Part shown: positions 53,594 to 56,287 of the stretch, one piece after another
Numbering within the stretch: the stretch's first letter is position 1
Layout: every line of letters starts with the position of its first letter
Assembly (NCBI GenBank): GCA_015071005.1
Contig: SVIG01000008.1
Span: 1-56,287 of the forward strand
Origin: Clostridiales bacterium
GTDB taxonomy: Bacteria; Bacillota; Clostridia; Christensenellales; Borkfalkiaceae
Reading direction: 5' to 3'
Length of the DNA stretch: 56,287 nucleotides
Translations under genes and position numbers: made by a program
The notes under the pieces: generated by a model
What the model was told of the DNA's origin: nothing
The model's input: the letters and a program-made list of their open reading frames with translations, nothing else
Database searches by the model: none

Positions 53594-55221
53594 TAGGCGC
53601 AATAACAGGCGGTTTAGCTCTCGCAGGCGTAGGCTTGAACGTATGGGCAAATAAAATTGGGTATGAACGTTTGGAGCATAACGAACGAAAGAACCGCGGA
53701 TTTATCAATGAATTAGGTATTGTTACGTACATATATGCTGAAATGGGTGAGGGTAAAACGACCATGCTGACGAGTATGGCTCTTTCTATGGAAGTGCAGC
53801 TTCGTGACGATGCCTTGGAAGTCATACTCGAATGCGATATGTGTTTCCCCCACTTCCCTTGGCTGACGTTGGAAAGAACGTTAAAAAAGGCGTATGCGGA
53901 ACACGTTATCTATGACAAGTGGAGCTGTATTCGATTTATCCGTGAACTGCGTGACAGGTTCGCGGAAAATCCTTGTAAAGAAAACATATTTGGGTACGAT
54001 TACGACAAATACCCTTTGACGTTCGATAATAAAAAGTACGTTGAGGATATTTGGGAAACAATACAAGATTATGCGCTTGCATACACGATTTATACAACGC
54101 AAACAGCATTGATTATTTCAAACTACTCAATCCGTGTCGATTCGCTTATGCTCGATTTGGGGAATTTCCCTATTTGGGATTGCGATTTCTTCAAGCGTAA
54201 TAGCCGTTTAATAGATAGTTTTTCGCGCCATTCTCATATACTCGATTACGATATGGTTCGTTTGGGTAACCAAATGATAAAAAACAATCCCAACCGTTAC
54301 GCCTTCGGTTGGGGCGTTTGGGTGTTTACGGAACTTGACAAGGACGCGAAGAATACGCTTGAACAGCAGGAAATGAAGGCAACCGACGAGGAATGCAATC
54401 AAAAGAACGATTTAATGCACGTTATGTTTAAAATGTCGCGCCATGCCTGCATGATACGTTTTAGAAATTTCGTCCGTATAATTGCGGATATGCAACGTGT
54501 TGAGAATATCACGGCAAATTTACGGCAGGTCGGACAAGTTGCATTGATTACGGCAAAGGATGAAAAGAAGGTTGTTTTGCCGTGGTTTTCGGCTTGGAAA
54601 ATCTTTTCCCCTGCATTGCTGTCTATTAAGTCACGTTTGGATAATTTGCATATAAACGAACGTTATTTACGTCCTGACAAACGATTGCTGACGTCGGCTC
54701 TTGAAAGGATCCGCGTGGCAATCGGTCAATGGGAACTACGCACGGTAGGTGTTTTTGGCGGTCACGCCTTGCAAATTGAATTACAAACGGGCCGAATGGA
54801 CGGCAAAGTTAAGCAATATAAGTTTTTAATTCAAGACAAGAAAGACTACGCAAAACGTAACGCTTCGGACTGTACGGCAGGAATGTTTGAAAGCCGTGGC
54901 GAGTTGAACACTATCGGTCTTGACGACATGAAAGAATTTGCAGGATATATTGCAACGCAGGACGAATTAGACATGTTGCATAACTACGTACAACGCGAAT
55001 TGAAAAAATATCAAGGTAACGAAATGAAAAAGAAAGAAACGGATATTAAAGCGGTAGAAAAGTTGTTATCCTCTGTCGTGGAAGGTCTTTCCGCGGTGCA
55101 AAACGGCAAGATACAAATATCAGAAGAAGCAAGCAAATCCATGTCCTCTTTGGTAACTTCCCTTTGCGGAGTGGTTAGCGAATGGGCAAATAAAAAAGAA
55201 AACGCCGAAGAAACGGCGTAA
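53590..55221 (+). CDS. Zot/pI-type phage assembly ATPase
   Basis: Residues about 1-20 are one hydrophobic helix (MIGAITGGLALAGVGLNVW). Walker A is YAEMGEGKTTML at 49-60. A Walker-B-like strand is GVWVFTELDKD, and a helicase-like sensor region is FVRIIADMQRVENITANLRQ. This is the P-loop morphogenesis ATPase that drives virion extrusion, a marker gene of inoviruses. Unusually, the membrane helix is N-terminal, and no TM is seen after the ATPase domain where classic Zot has one. Length is 543 residues. Its start overlaps the preceding stop codon. Confidence 0.82.
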   Translation: MIGAITGGLALAGVGLNVWANKIGYERLEHNERKNRGFINELGIVTYIYAEMGEGKTTMLTSMALSMEVQLRDDALEVILECDMCFPHFPWLTLERTLKKAYAEHVIYDKWSCIRFIRELRDRFAENPCKENIFGYDYDKYPLTFDNKKYVEDIWETIQDYALAYTIYTTQTALIISNYSIRVDSLMLDLGNFPIWDCDFFKRNSRLIDSFSRHSHILDYDMVRLGNQMIKNNPNRYAFGWGVWVFTELDKDAKNTLEQQEMKATDEECNQKNDLMHVMFKMSRHACMIRFRNFVRIIADMQRVENITANLRQVGQVALITAKDEKKVVLPWFSAWKIFSPALLSIKSRLDNLHINERYLRPDKRLLTSALERIRVAIGQWELRTVGVFGGHALQIELQTGRMDGKVKQYKFLIQDKKDYAKRNASDCTAGMFESRGELNTIGLDDMKEFAGYIATQDELDMLHNYVQRELKKYQGNEMKKKETDIKAVEKLLSSVVEGLSAVQNGKIQISEEASKSMSSLVTSLCGVVSEWANKKENAEETA

Positions 55222-55234
55222 AGGAAGGTTTATT

Positions 55235-55627
55235 ATGGCTTGGAAAAAAAGAAAATCAAGAAAATACATACCACGCAACGAATTTAGGCGCAATTTAAGT
55301 AAGAGTGCGCAAGCTCATTATAATTATGTTTTCGGGGAAACGGATACGCACTACAAGTCTTTGGGATTGACTACGCACCCAAGGAATGATATCCCGCATT
55401 ACGAATTAACAAAGAACCCGAATCCAAACGATAAGCGAACTTCTTTTTTGCAGTTAAAGGTTTTAAATACAAATAAAAAATATTTACCGAAAGCGGAAAA
55501 GGATTGGAGCTTTGCAAAAGAGGATATGCCTGTGGTACGACATACAATTAAAAAGTATAAAAAATCCACAAATCGGAAACCGAAATTGTGGTATGAGAAA
55601 AAGCGCAAATGGAATAAAAAAAAATAG
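55235..55627 (+). CDS. Small basic protein at the end of the assembly operon
   Basis: This 130-residue protein is rich in Lys, Asn and aromatic residues (MAWKKRKSRKYIPRNEF and KPKLWYEKKRKWNKKK at the ends). It has no TM or signal. AAGGAAGG precedes the ATG, 13 nt after the ATPase gene. No family was recognised; a DNA-binding or virion-associated role is inferred from charge and position only. Confidence 0.7.
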   Translation: MAWKKRKSRKYIPRNEFRRNLSKSAQAHYNYVFGETDTHYKSLGLTTHPRNDIPHYELTKNPNPNDKRTSFLQLKVLNTNKKYLPKAEKDWSFAKEDMPVVRHTIKKYKKSTNRKPKLWYEKKRKWNKKK

Positions 55628-55697
55628 ATGAACTTCGTAAGCAACTTATCAATGTAAGTGCCACCGACGAGAAACAAAACGTTTCATGCTCATCTAT
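55624..55697 (+). repeat. Compact multi-stem structured element at the end of the assembly operon
   Basis: ATAGATGA (55624-55631) and TCATCTAT (55690-55697) form an 8-bp closing stem. Inside are TCGT/ACGA (55635-55638 and 55667-55670), ACTTA/TAAGT (55644-55648 and 55655-55659) and GAAAC/GTTTC (55671-55675 and 55681-55685). The result is a branched fold of about 74 nt, followed by a terminator. Candidate roles are packaging signal, lagging-strand origin or small RNA. The stop codon of the previous gene lies in the closing stem. Confidence 0.5.
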
Positions 55698-55709
55698 GTT
55701 TCTATTATA

Positions 55710-55740
55710 AAGGATTGATTTATAAAAGTCAATCCTTTTT
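55710..55740. terminator. Terminator at the right end of the phage operon
   Basis: AAGGATTGA and TCAATCCTT form a 9-bp stem, followed by TTT on the plus strand. It overlaps the stop codon of the convergent minus-strand gene, so it may serve both. Confidence 0.75.
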
Positions 55741-55980
55741 ATCGTTATTTCGGAAATTTTTAAAAATATCAAATTGTGGTATTGCTTCTAAAAGCATATC
55801 CGCAATTCTATGTTGCCAACAGGGAAATTCGTTATATTCAACGTTCTCCCTATCAATATCTCTATATATGCAACTATTGCAAAAATTGATACACTTTAAA
55901 TTATGTCTATTTTCATAAACATTGGCGCATATATTAAAATTGCAGTTTATAATACTTAAAATAGCTTCTTTATCAGTCAT
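55729..55980 (-). CDS. Small Cys-containing protein of unknown function
   Basis: This 83-residue protein starts MTDKEAILSIINCNFNICAN and contains CINFCNSCIYRDIDREN and FPCWQHRIADMLLEAI. Five to six Cys could bind a metal. AAGGAGC lies about 9 nt before the ATG. It is convergent with the phage operon, and whether it belongs to the element is unresolved. Confidence 0.7.
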   Translation of the reverse strand: MTDKEAILSIINCNFNICANVYENRHNLKCINFCNSCIYRDIDRENVEYNEFPCWQHRIADMLLEAIPQFDIFKNFRNNDKKD

Positions 55981-56017
55981 TTTGTTTGCTCCTTTGGTAG
56001 TGGTTGGGAATAGGGCT

Positions 56018-56056
56018 GACGGTTGCCGGGGGAAGCTTCCCCCGGGCTTGACCGTC
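56018..56056. repeat. Long interrupted palindrome
   Basis: CCGGGGGAAG (56026-56035) is followed directly by CTTCCCCCGG (56036-56045), and outer arms GACGGT (56018-56023) and ACCGTC (56051-56056) extend it. It lies between two minus-strand genes, and no T run follows. Suits a strong cruciform or a non-canonical terminator. Confidence 0.6.
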
Positions 56057-56057
56057 T

Positions 56058-56287
56058 TTACGTACCATATTTTGCATTTTCAAGGTGTTCGATAATATCA
56101 TCAATAGAACCGTCAGCTTCTTCGAGTTCTTGTACGGCAGTTTCAGCTGTTTCGTACCTCTCGCTGTTTTGCAGGTTCTCGGGAATATTATCAAGGTATT
56201 CTTGCTCTTCCTCTAATACGAATTGGATTTGTTCGCGGATTTCTTCGAGGGTTTGAATGATTGTGTCAATATCTTTTCTTCTTTGTT
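56058..56287 (-). CDS. Coiled-coil phage-type protein (partial, cut by the window edge)
   Basis: The minus strand is open for about 75 codons to the window edge. It encodes IDTIIQTLEEIREQIQ, then EEQEYLDNIPENLQNSERYE and ETAVQELEEADGSIDDIIEHL, ending in TAA at 56058-56060. The Glu-rich helical pattern with IPENLQ-S-E-RYE resembles small coiled-coil proteins common in Firmicute phages and conjugative elements. The start codon is outside the window. Confidence 0.7.
   Translation of the reverse strand, partial: QRRKDIDTIIQTLEEIREQIQFVLEEEQEYLDNIPENLQNSERYETAETAVQELEEADGSIDDIIEHLENAKYGT

Larger units (their letters stand above)
44220..55740 (+). mobile_element. Inovirus-like (filamentous phage) integrated element
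   Basis: The strand switches from minus to plus and a colinear set of genes follows: two small leading genes, an SSB-like protein, rolling-circle Rep, basic protein, lipoprotein, small zinc-ribbon, pIII-like anchored secreted protein, basic protein, 38-residue TM protein, five-TM membrane protein, Zot-type ATPase and a final basic protein. Tight ATGA overlaps link the last morphogenesis genes. An antisense nuclease gene is inserted. No secretin, capsid, portal or terminase gene is present, which argues against a tailed phage. The limits given are the terminator-like hairpins at each side, not proven attachment sites. No integrase and no flanking direct repeat were found, so the element may use host recombinases or extend past the window. 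Confidence 0.8.

Noticed and set aside
55973-56194. 73-residue minus-strand open frame spanning the palindrome
   Set aside because: It conflicts with the better-supported coiled-coil reading in another frame and with the SD sequence of the 55729-55980 gene, and it runs through a structured palindrome.

Overview
The window looks like chromosome of a spore-forming, low-to-moderate GC Firmicute (class Clostridia, probably uncultured or gut-associated). The evidence is: monoderm-type lipoproteins and ABC transporters, the yabP-yabQ-divIC sporulation/division cluster, strong AGGAGG-type ribosome binding sites, consensus TTGACA-17-TATAAT promoters, and hisZ with short-form hisG. Nearly all host genes are on the minus strand. 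No tRNA, rRNA or CRISPR array was seen.

Layout from the left: partial rpsL (S12); valS; a divergent plus-strand NMT1/SsuA-type ABC importer (binding protein, ATPase, permease); a minus-strand maltodextrin block (malQ, malE, malF, malG); a minus-strand group with an M50-like protease, Ppx/GppA phosphatase, divIC, yabQ, yabP and a TtcA-like PP-loop protein; a Dda/RecD-type helicase; a small exported protein and a BrkB-family membrane protein; a Cys/Asn-rich small protein; a GH78-like glycosidase and an acetyl-xylan-esterase-like hydrolase; a GMP synthase lacking its glutaminase domain, and IMP dehydrogenase; two hypotheticals; an oligopeptide ABC operon (lipoprotein-oppA-oppB-oppC-oppD-oppF plus a small membrane protein); and a long serC-serA-hisZ-G-D-C-B-H-A-F-IE operon, with serine synthesis genes leading the full histidine pathway.

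The most interesting part is about 44.2-55.7 kb, where the coding strand flips to plus. The genes there read as an integrated filamentous phage (inovirus-like element): a pC194-type rolling-circle Rep with HUH and Y/E active-site motifs; a hairpin plus CTTGATAATA nick-like sequence just upstream of rep; a probable ssDNA-binding-type small protein; a large secreted protein with a C-terminal membrane anchor (pIII-like); a 38-residue single-TM protein (coat candidate); a multi-TM protein; and a Zot/pI-type assembly ATPase. These are interspersed with hairpins suited to origin, packaging or termination roles. Cargo includes a Cys-repeat lipoprotein and an antisense zinc-ribbon PD-(D/E)XK nuclease. 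No secretin gene is present, as expected for a monoderm host, and no integrase is visible. The exact ends were not found; two small minus-strand genes, one cut by the window edge, follow on the right and could belong to the same or another element.

Functional assignments rest on reading motifs by eye. No database search was possible.
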